A stretch of 64,000 bases of DNA, taken from NCBI GenBank assembly GCA_003254885.1, contig QANT01007503.1, forward strand, positions 20,794 through 84,793, in the 5' to 3' direction. The translations under genes and the position numbers were made by a program. The DNA comes from Purshia tridentata. Taxonomy: Eukaryota; Streptophyta; Magnoliopsida; Rosales; Rosaceae. A model generated the notes under the pieces. The model searched no databases. It was not told where the DNA came from and was given only the letters and a program-made list of their open reading frames with translations. Below are positions 1 to 11,500 of the stretch, piece by piece. Position 1 is the stretch's first letter. Every line of letters starts with the position of its first letter.

Positions 1-651
1 CTGCTAGCCTTGGCTGCAACTTTGGTTGCCACCATTGTAATGGTTACAAGCCATGACTCTGCCAATGTCTTGAACTTAACATTCAAGGCCAAATACAGCA
101 ACTCACCAGCTTTCAAGTAAGTCTCAGTAATTTGTATATAACCCAGTTTCCTCATATAATCATCTTCTTCATCTTTTACTTAACTAATGATTGCAAATGG
201 AAATTAAAGGTACTTTGTGATTGTGGAAGCAATTGCAAGTGGATACAACCTTGTGCTTCTCTTTCTTGCTTCCAAAGGTTCCCTTTGGCGATTGGTCATC
301 ATATTAGATGTGGTAATTAATTAATGAAATTAAGCTTCTTCTTTTTTCAGATTTTTGAGTAAATTTTTCATGTTTTTTCATATCGAGCTTTGTAATTTGT
401 ACTTTGTTTATCTGCAGGTTGTGGCTCTGCTACTTACTTCAAGTGTGTCATCAGCCTTGGCAATAGCTCAGGTGGGCAAGAAAGGGAACACTCATGCTGG
501 TTGGCTGCCCATTTGTGGACAAGTCACCAAGTTTTGCAATCATGTCACTGCTGCTCTTATTGCTGGCCTCATTGCAGCAATATTATATTTTCTGTTTATT
601 GTCTATACTCTATACACTGTTCTCAATCCTCTGTTTGTGGTAAAACCTTAA
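1..651 (+). CDS. CASP-like membrane protein, 3' part (CASPL1C-like)
   Basis: This is the 3' part of a four-helix membrane protein of the CASP-like (MARVEL-related) family; its start lies outside the window. Visible exons are 1-116, 210-312 and 418-651, joined by GT-AG introns with the frame kept. The protein shows a helix ([14 protein letters not shown]), an extracellular stretch ending in [10 protein letters not shown], a second helix, a third helix ([18 protein letters not shown]), the loop [20 protein letters not shown] with two cysteines, and a last helix. The phrase [14 protein letters not shown] resembles the CASPL1C subgroup. CASP family members form plasma-membrane domains; CASPs proper scaffold lignin polymerases at the Casparian strip, while most CASPL proteins have no settled role. 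Family is confident, subgroup is from memory. Confidence 0.85.
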
Positions 652-1260
652 TTCATTAGACAGGTATAAATATATGTATCAAGCTACCCTGGATTTTGTT
701 GTTTTCTTTTGAACCTTCTCATCATATATCTATGTTTTCCATTGTGAAAAGTTGAATGTAATATGCTTATGTTCAGTATTAAGTTTATAGTTATTCCAGT
801 GAAAAGCTCATTAATATGAAGATTGTGTTGAAGAAGGTCTGTTTGGAATGTTGGGAAAACTCCTTTTCAAAGTTTTTGTGTGCTATGCAGAATTTGAGGG
901 AAACCAAACTGCCACCTCTTTCATCTGTTAATTGCTCAGGCTTCTAGTATTGTTAAATGTTAGTGACTTGTCTCATTGTATGGGGTCAGGTACTCAGGTG
1001 TGATGTGTGAAATTAACATGGCCCTCAATATTTAGGTTTCAACTTCTAAGTTGACAAGCTTGGGATTGTGAAAGGTAGATGCGTAAGACAATGCATTAGA
1101 TACTGCAGAAAAAGCTTCAGGCTTTCTTGTATTAGTGACAAACATCGTGAAATATTATTATATATGGATGAAGCAGTTTCCCAAGGAAGTACCTACGTCT
1201 TCCGAAATATTATGAACCTCAACATTGTTCTCTCTCTCTCCCTCTCTCCCTTTTCATGAA
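652..1260. other. Convergent 3' region between CASPL and KDSB
   Basis: About 600 bases lie between two convergent genes and should hold both 3' untranslated regions. A CT-rich run is present near 1231-1252. No other gene is visible. Confidence 0.5.
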
Positions 1261-4047
1261 CTAAGACAAATTTCTTTCCCGCATTAAAGATTCTATCTTC
1301 TCTACATCTTCTGGAGTATCAACACCGTGAGCTTCATGATCAACCTTGATCACCTGTGAGAAAATAAACAAAATTACAACATTCCTTGAGCAATGGCTTA
1401 CAAGTAACAATTATCACTTATCAACTACATGCAACTAAGAAACAAACTAGAACCGGCAGCTCAGGGTAATCATGTGAATACCTTCATCTTATATCCATTC
1501 TCAAGGACTTTAAGCTGCTCCAAATCTTCTTCTAGTTGTAAGGGAGTAGGTGCAAGCTCCTGATATATACTTAAGAACTTTGCATCATAGCTCTGGCAAG
1601 ACACAGGAATGACATAAATGGTTGACAATCACGTACAGATATATTGACATATTAAGGCTCACAAAGTGCTGTAACATACAGATTAATACCTGGATACCAA
1701 GGTGAAGTAAGTAAGGAAAACGGGGATTGACCTTGCCTGACCTGTTTTGTATACACGAACACCATACATTTTATCAAGTAGCTGAGGATGTTATGTTGTA
1801 TTGAAAATTTACTAATATCTACAGTAAAACTCACTTGTTGTATGGGATCAACCCCCTTGAAAAATATATTGCATAACCATGATTGTCCACCACGCATTTC
1901 ACTCGATTTGGATCAGATGCATCTTCGGGTTTCAAAGAAGTAACTGCAGTGCTGAATACAGCATCAGGGGCAACCTAACAGTAACAAAAAAGAGAGGAAA
2001 AAGTTGATTAAATTCAACAAACATTAAGGGATAAAAAACAAATGAACTTATATCTACGTACATAATAGTTTCGACTAGTTGATTCTCATGAGAGGAGAAA
2101 AGAAAGAATATCAATAATGATTTTAAACATTGTATTTGATTCATCTTGAAGGAGCAAAGAGGGTAACAGCATAAGAGGAAAATAATTTACCTGCAGGGCC
2201 TTGACAACCCCATCTATTATCTCAGGCTCTATTAGAGGCTCATCCCCCTGAATGTTAACAATGATGTCAAATTTCTTTTGAAATTTTTGGAGAGCCTCAT
2301 TGCAGCGTTCAGTTCCTTCAGATCAGATGTTTACAGAAACTTCAAAGTTAATTCACGTGTCTGATAATTAATAAAATAGAAATAATGTAAACCCAGGACG
2401 CTTACCATTTCTGCAAGCTTCTGATGTCATTATTACATCAGCTCCAAATCCTAAACAGCATTCTGCTATTTTCTTATCATCCGTAGCCACAACTAGTACA
2501 AGAGAGTTTAATAATTTAGGCTAAAGATACATATACCCATAGTGTCTGCATGTGTGTGTGTGAGAGAGAGGGAGAGAGAATTTCATAATCATTCTTTGAT
2601 TTAATCTCTATCTCATTCAGAAACCCAATGCCACCCATGATTCAAGGCAGAGGAAATACTTAAAATAACAGATGAAAGAAATCAAATATTGGTAGTTTTG
2701 GCTGCACGCATGAGATGCTGAATTTGCAATTAAAACGCAATTAGTGACTGCAACACCATCTTATGGCAAATTATTATTGTTAGCTATCCTAGTTTGACAC
2801 TGCCTCTCTCTCTCTCAAATGAGGTAAGAGTCAAATATGAATTAGACAACAACACTATAATGAAAATTTCAAATCTGTGGTAGCAATATCACCTCCACGA
2901 AGGATTTCTTTTCTAATAATATAGAGCTCATCTTGACAATGAAATATGTTTAAGAAAACATATAAATGCATATAGCTTGATTGCTGGACGTACCAAGTTG
3001 GTCTAGCGTGGTTGCAAGTTTTGCTCTTTCCCATGTCCTCTAGAAGGCACAATAAAATAGTTAAGCAAATTATGGTAGCATCTGCCCCAGTGTAAATCAA
3101 ATATGATAGCATACAGTAAATACTAAATACAAGCAAAAAGCCAAATATCGTTCTTTTAAAAACAGTAAATAGTAAGCAGAATTTCGCATTGAGAATAACA
3201 TGATGTTTGCCCCCTCTTTGAGATCACTCACATTTGTATTGGTTTAGAAAAGCCATTTCGCTGAACATCACTCTCATTTGTACTGGTTTAGAAAAGCCAT
3301 TTTGCTGAACAGGGCCAGAAGGAATCAACAAGGTCCAATGGGCAGTGATAATGCAATGATGTTTGCTCACCTCTAGGGCCAAAAAGTCTAACCATCAAAG
3401 AATTCGCACCCAATATGTAGAAGCAATAATAATGCAAATACAAACATATAATCACGCTTTTAATTCTTAGATCTTAACAAGTTCACTTTTCCAGTAGACA
3501 AACTGCTATGAAAACAGGGTTGCAAACCCTGCTATAATCTAATCTTTGATTACCAACCATTCATTATCAACAGTTTTCCTCCATTCTAACTTCTCATTGT
3601 CAAAGGTTCAAACACATAAAAAGCTAAAGATTTGATGCCCCAAATTCCAATTAGTGTCTACCACACAATGAAACATCCTCTGAATTCTGAAATGAGTAAT
3701 CTAAGAATGATTCCACAATTTATATTATGTAAAAACAAAAAATCTAAGAAATTACAAACTAATACAGACAAATAACAAACATAAAAAATATGATTCTGAT
3801 TTATAACCACCTGAATCATGGGTTTGCCCAGGATTGGAACAAGAGGTTTGCCTGGGAATCTGGAGGAAGCGAAACGAACCGGTATGATCCCCAACACTTG
3901 GCTCCGAAACCTTGCCGATCGGCGTCTGGATATCACCGTGTACGCTACGGTCACTGCCGCTACAGCCGCCCCGGCAAGTAGGCCGTGCGTGACCCATGAA
4001 CTGGTGGTACCGTCGGAGACAGAGGATGAGGAAGAAGAGGTCCTCAT
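1261..4047 (-). CDS. KDSB: 3-deoxy-manno-octulosonate cytidylyltransferase (CMP-Kdo synthetase)
   Basis: This enzyme activates Kdo with CTP to CMP-Kdo, the donor for Kdo in the pectin rhamnogalacturonan II. Eight exons on the minus strand join in frame: 4047-3811, 3039-2994, 2492-2406, 2315-2191, 1974-1835, 1741-1690, 1592-1482 and 1353-1261, giving 296 aa, a normal plant length. Residues 1-45 are Ser-rich with a hydrophobic stretch ([17 protein letters not shown]), a likely membrane anchor or targeting segment. The nucleotide-binding signature [16 protein letters not shown] follows near residue 55, then VVATDD, the family motif [13 protein letters not shown] and the C-terminal [17 protein letters not shown]. 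The Arabidopsis enzyme has been reported as mitochondrial. The start codon sits 244 bases from the divergent PPR gene, so the two may share a promoter region. Confidence 0.93.
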
Positions 4048-4291
4048 GCTTCAGCGGCAGTCAAGGTTAGGTTTTCTGCGGACGGTGGCGCGTGAGATTG
4101 CAGTGAGAGTGTCTGCGCGTGTTTGGAGAATCTGATGTCTCGGCGCGAACTGTAAATTTTTGATGCCGCAAAACCGGTGCGTTTTAGTCAATTCAACGGT
4201 TGAACACCCCAACGACATGACACGTGGCGAGAAAAAAAGGCCGCCATTGCTGCTGAGCAGAATCAAAGCTCAGGACTTCTCTTCTATTTCC
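4048..4291. promoter_or_regulatory. Short bidirectional intergenic region, KDSB / PPR
   Basis: Only 244 bases separate the KDSB start (minus strand) from the preferred PPR start (plus strand). It must hold both 5' leaders and both core promoters. I saw no clear TATA box. The PPR frame stays open upstream to an ATG at 4160, so part of this region could be coding if that start is used. Confidence 0.5.
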
Positions 4292-6049
4292 ATGGAAGCC
4301 AAACAGCTCCAACATCAGCCCCCAAAATCTCCAGTCTACCAAGCCCTTCTCCAAGCCGGTCCGCGTCTCAAACCCCTCCAACAGGTCCATGCCCAAATCG
4401 TTGTCTCGGGCTCTCACCGCAGCCGAGCCCTCCTCACCAAGCTCATCACCCTGGCTTGCGAAGCCGGCTCAATTTTCTACACTTACAGGCTCTTCCTCTC
4501 TGTTCCAAACCCCGACTCCTTCCTTTTCAATTCCATCATCAAAGTCTCTTCCAAGTTCGGCTTCCCTCAACACACTGTTTTCTTCTACCACAGCATGCTT
4601 GGTTTTCGTATTCCGCCTTCCAGTTACACCTTTACGTCTGTGATTAAAGCGTGCGCCGATATTTCGGCTCTGAAGCTCGGTAGGGGTATTCATTCGCATG
4701 TATTGGTAGGTGGGTTTGGCTCGGATTCATTTGTTCAGGCCGCTCTTGTCACCTTGTATTCCAAGTCTGGTGATTTGGCTGTTGCTCGGAACGTGTTTGA
4801 TAAAATGCCGGAGAGGTCGGTTGTAGCTTGGAATTCGATGATTTCAGGCTACGAGCAAAACGGGTTTTCTCGAGAAGCGATTGAGGTGTTTAATCAGATG
4901 CGGGAATTGGGTGTTGAAACTGATTCGACAACATTCGTGAGTGTTTTGGCGGCCTGTTCTCAGATGGGAGCTCTTGGTTTAGGTTGTTCGGTGCATCGTG
5001 ATGTCATTAATAATGGTCTTCAAGTTAATGTAGTTCTAGGCACTTCACTAATTAACATGTATGCTAGATGTGGCAATGTGAGTAAAGCACGAGAAGTTTT
5101 TGATTCGATGAAAGAATGGAATGTCATTGCCTGGACGGCTATGATTTCAGGATATGCAATGAATGGTTATGGTAGTCAAGCTATGGAACTCTTTCGCCGA
5201 ATGAAAGCTCATGGTCCTGGTCCTAACACTGTCACATTCGTGGCAGTTTTGGCGGCGTGTGCTCATGCAGGGCTAGTTCAAGAAGGGCGGCAGGCATATG
5301 CAAGCATGAGGCAAGAGTATGGCTTAGTGCCAGGAGTGGAGCACCATAGTTGCCTGGTTGATATGCTTGGGCGTGCTGGGCTTCTCAGCGAAGCATATCA
5401 GTTTATTAAAGAGCTCAAACCTGGGGAAGCAGCCCCAGCTGTTTGGACTGCTCTGCTTGGTGCTTGCAAGATGCATAAGAATTTCGACCTTGGAGTAATT
5501 GTTGCTGAGCATCTTTTGGAGGCTGAGCCTGAAAATCCAGGCCATTATGTAATGCTTTCGAATATATATGCATTGGCAGGTCGAATGGATCGAGTGGAAA
5601 TGGTTAGAAACTTGATGATCGGAAGAAGCTTGAGGAAAAAATTTGGTTATAGTACAATAGATGTGAATCAGAAAACATACTTGTTTAGCATGGGGGACAA
5701 GTCCCACCCTGAGATAAATGAAATTTATCAGTATTTAGATGAATTGATGTCGCGGTGCAGGGAAGCAGGCTATGCACACGCACCTGAGTCTGTGATGCAT
5801 GAAGTGGAAGAAGAAGAGAGGGAGTATGCCCTTAGATATCATAGTGAAAAGCTTGCAATTGCATTTGGACTATTGAAAACAAAGGATGGTGTGGCCATTA
5901 CGATTGTAAAGAACCTTAGAATGTGTGAGGACTGCCATTCAGCAATTAAGTTTATCTCAGTTGTTACCAAAAGAGAAATTATTGTTCGGGATAAGCTTCG
6001 GTTCCACCACTTCGGAGATGGCTCTTGCTCATGTCAGGATTACTGGTGA
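4292..6049 (+). CDS. Pentatricopeptide repeat protein, PLS class with E and DYW domains
   Basis: This is an intronless PPR protein of 585 aa from the preferred start. PPR-PLS-DYW proteins bind organelle RNA base by base and usually direct C-to-U editing; the DYW domain is the deaminase. Repeats run from about residue 15 to 400, with repeated phrases such as VVAWNSMISGYEQNG and VIAWTAMISGYAMNG. The E region follows, then a DYW domain over roughly the last 115 residues. It keeps the zinc and catalytic signature YHSEKLA, the CxxCH motif (CEDCH) and the C-terminal SCQDYW. The closest match from memory is Arabidopsis At2g33760. An upstream in-frame ATG at 4160 would add 44 residues, but 4292 has a better context (ccATGG) and matches family length. 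The RNA target cannot be read from sequence. Any organelle targeting signal is weak. Confidence 0.93.
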   Translation: MEAKQLQHQPPKSPVYQALLQAGPRLKPLQQVHAQIVVSGSHRSRALLTKLITLACEAGSIFYTYRLFLSVPNPDSFLFNSIIKVSSKFGFPQHTVFFYHSMLGFRIPPSSYTFTSVIKACADISALKLGRGIHSHVLVGGFGSDSFVQAALVTLYSKSGDLAVARNVFDKMPERSVVAWNSMISGYEQNGFSREAIEVFNQMRELGVETDSTTFVSVLAACSQMGALGLGCSVHRDVINNGLQVNVVLGTSLINMYARCGNVSKAREVFDSMKEWNVIAWTAMISGYAMNGYGSQAMELFRRMKAHGPGPNTVTFVAVLAACAHAGLVQEGRQAYASMRQEYGLVPGVEHHSCLVDMLGRAGLLSEAYQFIKELKPGEAAPAVWTALLGACKMHKNFDLGVIVAEHLLEAEPENPGHYVMLSNIYALAGRMDRVEMVRNLMIGRSLRKKFGYSTIDVNQKTYLFSMGDKSHPEINEIYQYLDELMSRCREAGYAHAPESVMHEVEEEEREYALRYHSEKLAIAFGLLKTKDGVAITIVKNLRMCEDCHSAIKFISVVTKREIIVRDKLRFHHFGDGSCSCQDYW

Positions 6050-8430
6050 TAAATGGCATTGGCTCCAAGCCTCTAATTAATGGCCTGGGAGCAATGCTCG
6101 TGAGCCTGTATTAGAGGATGGTAGCTGTCCCTCGCAACAACTATGAGGCTCCAAAGGAGAAAAACTTGCATGTAACGAGTGTATATACTATTCTTCTTAT
6201 AATAAATGATTACATGACTAACATGTGAAGAGATGCACCTGTTACATGCAAGCTTTGTCTCAACTCATAAGACTGTCGATTTTGCTTGGGCAGCCAGCAG
6301 AAACACATTGAATATGCAATCTTATGATAGTGTAGTCCATCTGTGTAAAGGCAATTACCAATTGGTTTTTATGGGGCCCTAGTAAAAGTATGTTCTATCA
6401 GATTAAGCTGAAATGCTGAATTGAAAAACCGAATTAGGGATGTTTGGAATGGTCGATACTTTGTCGAGAATCATACTAAACAGTAACACCCTCTCATCTT
6501 GGACCCTAGTTCTTGCTCTGGAACAGGGTCTTGTGTAAATCTCTTCTGCACCATTGTTGGATTAAATTTTTTTTTTTTTGGAACCAACTTGCACCATTGT
6601 GTAAATCTCGTGTAAATGGTGCATGTTGAAATGAGAACTCAAATTAGCCAAGAATGTGCGGACAATTCACAGAAAAAGCCCAATTTAATAAATGGAACGA
6701 GAATGAGATTCCATAGCCCAATATCCAAAACCCTAAACAATTGAACCATACCAAGAAAAATTCACATTACAAGAAAACAAAAAAGGCCAAAAAAAGGTTC
6801 AAACACATTACCCAAAACACAAAAAAGAGCCCAATTTGTGTTTATAACCCAACCTTATAAGCATTCATGTAAAATAATGAGATATTTAGTTTCATTTTTA
6901 TATGTTATGTGACATAAGGAATGAATTTTAATTTGTGGACATGCACTAGAAAATTTTTGATAGATACGCGTGATAATCTTTTAAGAAATAATGCAATTTA
7001 TTGTGTTATTAAATGCATGCACATGCATACTGGGTGAGGTGGTACCTTGTAATTATGCTCCAGTTCCTTTCTGGAAAAATTAATTCAATAAACAATGTGA
7101 CGTACCCGTTGGAATGTTACAAAGTCATATAACTCTCTATAGCTAAATAAAGGCCATTAATATCATTGTTTAATTGTTAATCCCAAGATAATAATGAGCT
7201 ACTAATAAGACGTTTGAGGAATGAGGGTTTAAATGTGCTGGTCTTCTTTAAATAGTCTTTTGAGATTCATCTTGTTGGGCCATCAAGTGCAGTGGGGCTG
7301 GCCTGAAGTAACTGACCCCGTATTAATGAGCACTTATTTTTATTTTTGGAAAATTCAATATTATATAATATGTAAAACATTTGATAATAATTAAATTGGA
7401 AGAAAATTATTAATAATGTTAGTTTGAACTGGAGCAAGAGATTCTCTGTATTTTTCAGACTTTAAAATTACACCCAACGAGGCCAAAACTGCATCCGTTT
7501 TTCTGGACTACTAAATTCCAAAAGCCACATGATATATAGTATATACCCATACGCCCAAAAAACGACGTGACAAAATGGCTAAAAAGCAACAACGAGACAT
7601 GGGAAACCCACTTTATGCTTCACAAAAGAAACAAGAAGTGAAAAAGGCCACTTTATATAAAGTATGTGCCTATGTGGTGATTGCAACGGTTACTTTTTGG
7701 CTCCACAACCCCAATCATCGTATTTTTTTGGCCAGGAAATCATAGCTAACTATACTAAAATGTTACTTTTTTTTACAAAATAAAATACTAAAATGTTTTA
7801 TTATGGACCATACCAACAGAAAATGCTACAGTCACTAGTAACGTCTGTATCCATTGTTTTTTAAATAGATCACCGGGATATTCATCATATTCTTCAACCT
7901 TTCCAAAATAAAAAGGAAAAGGGACATTTAGAAAAAAAGAATGTTACCTACTTTTTTATAAATATTTTCTCTTAATTATATTTTTTAGTGTAGCAAACGC
8001 TGTCGTTGGGCTGCTGCGTCGTTGCTTGACTTGCGTCCGCTTTCCTAGACGCATCGGATAATTATATTTTTTAGTGTAGCAAACGCTGTCGTTTTGAAGA
8101 ACATTGGAATACGGAACATGGGCTGCTGCGTCGCTGCTTGACTTGCGTCCGCTTTCCTAGACGCATCGGAATTTCTGATAATGGAGATACTCAGTGTCAG
8201 TGTGTGGAACCCAGCAGGCCCCAACTGGGCCACACTTCCCAGTTTCCACCAGACTCTGACAGGTAACTTCATGATCGTGGTCCGCAAGTCGCCCCCTGGC
8301 GCGTGGCCCAACTTCACATCATCCACAGTTTCCATACAGATAAACTGATAAACCATTAAACCTTTGGCGCTTTCGTCTCTTCTCCTTATCCAATCCCAAC
8401 ATTCCAGAGCACGCGTGTACGCCTACGCTA
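6050..8430. other. Intergenic region, 3' UTR of PPR gene to CALS12 promoter
   Basis: AT-rich sequence with no coding signal. The first few hundred bases are PPR 3' UTR (possible polyadenylation signal aataaa near 6201). A long T run is present near 6568-6580. The distal part is the callose synthase promoter and contains a partial tandem duplication, listed separately. Confidence 0.5.
7973..8170 (+). repeat. Partial tandem duplication in the callose synthase promoter, carrying two W-box cores
   Basis: Copy 1 (7973-8058) and copy 2 (8059-8170) both start with taattatattttttagtg and end with gctttcctagacgcatcgg. Copy 2 has about 26 bases (including gaagaacattggaatacgg) that copy 1 lacks. Each copy carries TTGACT, a W-box core for WRKY factors, at 8026-8031 and 8138-8143. 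The block lies about 400-600 bases upstream of the ATG. Confidence 0.85.
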
Positions 8431-8432
8431 CC

Positions 8433-8438
8433 TATAAA
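8433..8438 (+). promoter_or_regulatory. Probable TATA box of callose synthase gene
   Basis: The sequence ctataaagccctaaaccc gives TATAAA at 8433-8438, 130 bases upstream of the ATG. This spacing fits a short leader of about 100 bases. Confidence 0.5.
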
Positions 8439-8567
8439 GCCCTAAACCCAGCACGTTTTTCACTCTTACCGGCCACTTGCCCAACCAGCACCAAAACCCA
8501 AAAATGAAAACACAAACTCAAACAGAACCAGAAACGGAAACGTTTTTGAGAAAATAAAAAAAAAGTT

Positions 8568-11500
8568 ATGAATCTTCGGCAGCGTGCGCCGCCCACGCGC
8601 GGCCGTGGGCCACTCCAAGCGCCGCCGCCAGTGCAAGAGGTCTACAACATAATCCCCATCCACAACCTCCTCACCGACCACCCCGCCCTCCGCTACCCCG
8701 AGGTTCGTGCCGCCGCGGCCTTCTTACGCACCGTTGGGGACCTCCGGAAGCCGCCGTTCGTCCCCTGGAACCCAAACTACGACTTAATGGACTGGCTCGG
8801 ACTCTTCTTCGGGTTCCAAAACGACAACGTTCGGAACCAGCGCGAGCACTTGGTCCTCCAGCTCGCCAACTCCCAAATGCGGCTCCAACCTCCCCCGAAC
8901 CTCGCGGACATGCTCGAGCCCAGCGTTCTCCGGAGGTTCCGCCGGAAACTGCTTCACAACTACACCTCCTGGTGCTCCTACCTTGGCCGGAGATCGAACG
9001 TTATTGTCTCGAAACGCCGCGGCGCCGGCGACGATGTTCGACGGGAATTGCTGTACGTGGCGCTCTATCTGCTGGTTTGGGGTGAGTCCGGTAACCTTAG
9101 ATTCGCTCCTGAATGTGTTTGCTATATATACCATATGATGGCTATGGAGCTTAACCATGTTCTTGATGAGTATATCGACCCGGATACGGGTCGGGCCTTT
9201 TTGCCCTCGGTTTCTGGGGACTGTGCGTTTTTGAAGAGCGTGGTTATGCCCATTTACCAGACTATTAAGACTGAGGTCGAGAGTAGTAGAAATGGTACTG
9301 CACCACACTCTGCTTGGCGTAATTACGATGATATCAATGAGTATTTTTGGTCTCGGAGGTGTTTCCAGAGGCTGAAATGGCCTATTAATTTTGAGAGTAA
9401 TTTTTTCGCCACAACCCCAAAGAGTAGGAGGGTTGGGAAGACGGGGTTTGTGGAGCAAAGGTCGTTTTGGAATGTGTTTCGGAGCTTCGATAAGCTCTGG
9501 GTGTTGTTGATCCTGTTTTTGCAGGCTTCTATTATTGTTGCTTGGCAGGGCAGGGAGTATCCGTGGCAGGCATTGGAAAAGCGGGACATTCAGGTGCAGT
9601 TGCTGACGGTGTTTATTACTTGGGGCGGCCTTCGCCTTCTTCAAGCAGTGCTTGATGCTGGGACTCAGTACAGTTTGGTTACGAGGGAGACGATGTGGCT
9701 TGGGTTTCGAATGGTGCTAAAGGGTGTGGTTGCTGCGATATGGACTGTTGTGTTTTCCGTGTTTTATGCAAGGATTTGGGCTCAGAAGAATTCTGATGGG
9801 AGGTGGTCGTATGAGGCCAATCAGAGGATTATTGTTTTTCTTTGGACTGTACTTGTTTTTGTCATCCCAGAATTGCTGGCATTGGTTTTCTTTATCTTTC
9901 CGTGGGTTAGGAACTTTCTTGAGGAGTTAGATTGGAGCATACTCTACTTATTTACATGGTGGTTTCATACCCGCATTTTTGTGGGCCGTGCTCTGAGGGA
10001 AGGGCTTATCAATAATGTCAAGTACACACTGTTCTGGATTATAGTACTGGCTTCAAAATTCACATTCAGTTATTTCCTTCAGATCAAGCCTCTTGTTTCC
10101 CCGACAAAGACTCTCTTGGACCTTAGGGATGGGGAGGTCAAGTACACTATGCATGTGTTTTTTAATAGTGCAAATAGAATAGCAGTTGTTTTTCTGTGGG
10201 TTCCTGTTGTGTTGATTTACCTGATGGATCTGCAAATATGGTATTCCATTTACTCATCCTTTGTTGGTGCAACAATTGGACTGTTTTCCCATTTGGGTGA
10301 GATCCGGAATATCAAACAACTAAGGCTTAGGTTTCAGTTCTTTGCTAGTGCGTTGCAATTTAATCTTATGCCAGAGGAGCAATCGTTACGTCCTGAGGTG
10401 ACAATGGTGAAAAAGCTCCGTGATGCCATCCACAGACTGAAATTGAGATATGGACTGGGTCAAGCCTACAAGAAGACCGAGTCAAGCCAAGTAGAAGCTA
10501 CCAGGTTTGCCTTGATATGGAATGAAATCATGACAACTTTCAGGGAGGAAGATCTCATCAGCGATCGAGAACTTGAGCTCTTGGAACTGCCACCTAATTG
10601 TTGGAACATTAGGGTTATTCGGTGGCCTTGTTTCCTCCTCTGCAATGAACTGTTGCTTGCTGTAAGTCAGGTTACAGAGCTGGCAGAGGAACTTGATCGG
10701 TTGCTTTGGTTGAGGATATGCAAGAGTGAGTATCGCCGGTGTGCTATCATTGAAACTTATGACAGCATCAAGTATCTGCTTCTCGTGGTTGTTAAATATC
10801 GCACGGAAGAAAACTCCATTGTTGCAAATTTTTTCAGCGTTATAGATCAAAGTATTCTGAGCGAGAACTTCACGGCTACATACAGGATGTCTCTGCTTCC
10901 GCAAATTCATGCTAAGTTGATTTCTCTTATCGACCTTCTGCTGGAACGAAAGAAAGATATGAGTAAGGCAGTGAATTTATTGCAGGCCCTATATGAACTC
11001 TGTGTTCGTGAATTCCCAAAGGTGAAGAAGTCCAATGAAACCTTGAGGCAGGAAGGCCTGGCAACTCTTAGTCAAGCCACTGAAGAAGGGGGGTTGCTTT
11101 TTGAAAATGCAATTAATTTTCCTGATGATGAGGATGCGGCTTTCTTTAGGCATCTGCGACGTCTGCATACAATTCTCACTTCTAGAGACTCGATGCACAA
11201 TGTCCCAATTAATATTGAGGCAAGGAAGCGTATTGCTTTCTTTAGCAATTCGCTTTTTATGAACATGCCTCGTGCTCCCTACGTTGAAAAAATGATGGCT
11301 TTCAGCATACTGACTCCATACTATGATGAGGAAGTGTTGTATGGTAAAGAAGCTCTTCGAAGTGAGAACGAGGATGGCATTTCCACCCTGTTTTACCTGC
11401 AGAAGATTTATGAAGATGAGTGGAAGAATTTTCTGGAACGGATGAACAGAGAGGGCATGGAAAATGATGATGAAATTTTTACTACAAAGGCAAGGGATCT

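Noticed and set aside
3790-4135. Plus-strand frames of 63 and 105 codons
   Set aside because: They lie antisense to KDSB exon 1 and its leader and translate to low-complexity sequence.
8784-9644. 286-codon frame on the strand opposite the callose synthase gene
   Set aside because: A shadow of the GC-rich 5' part of the callose synthase coding sequence; no domain or hydrophobic pattern of its own.
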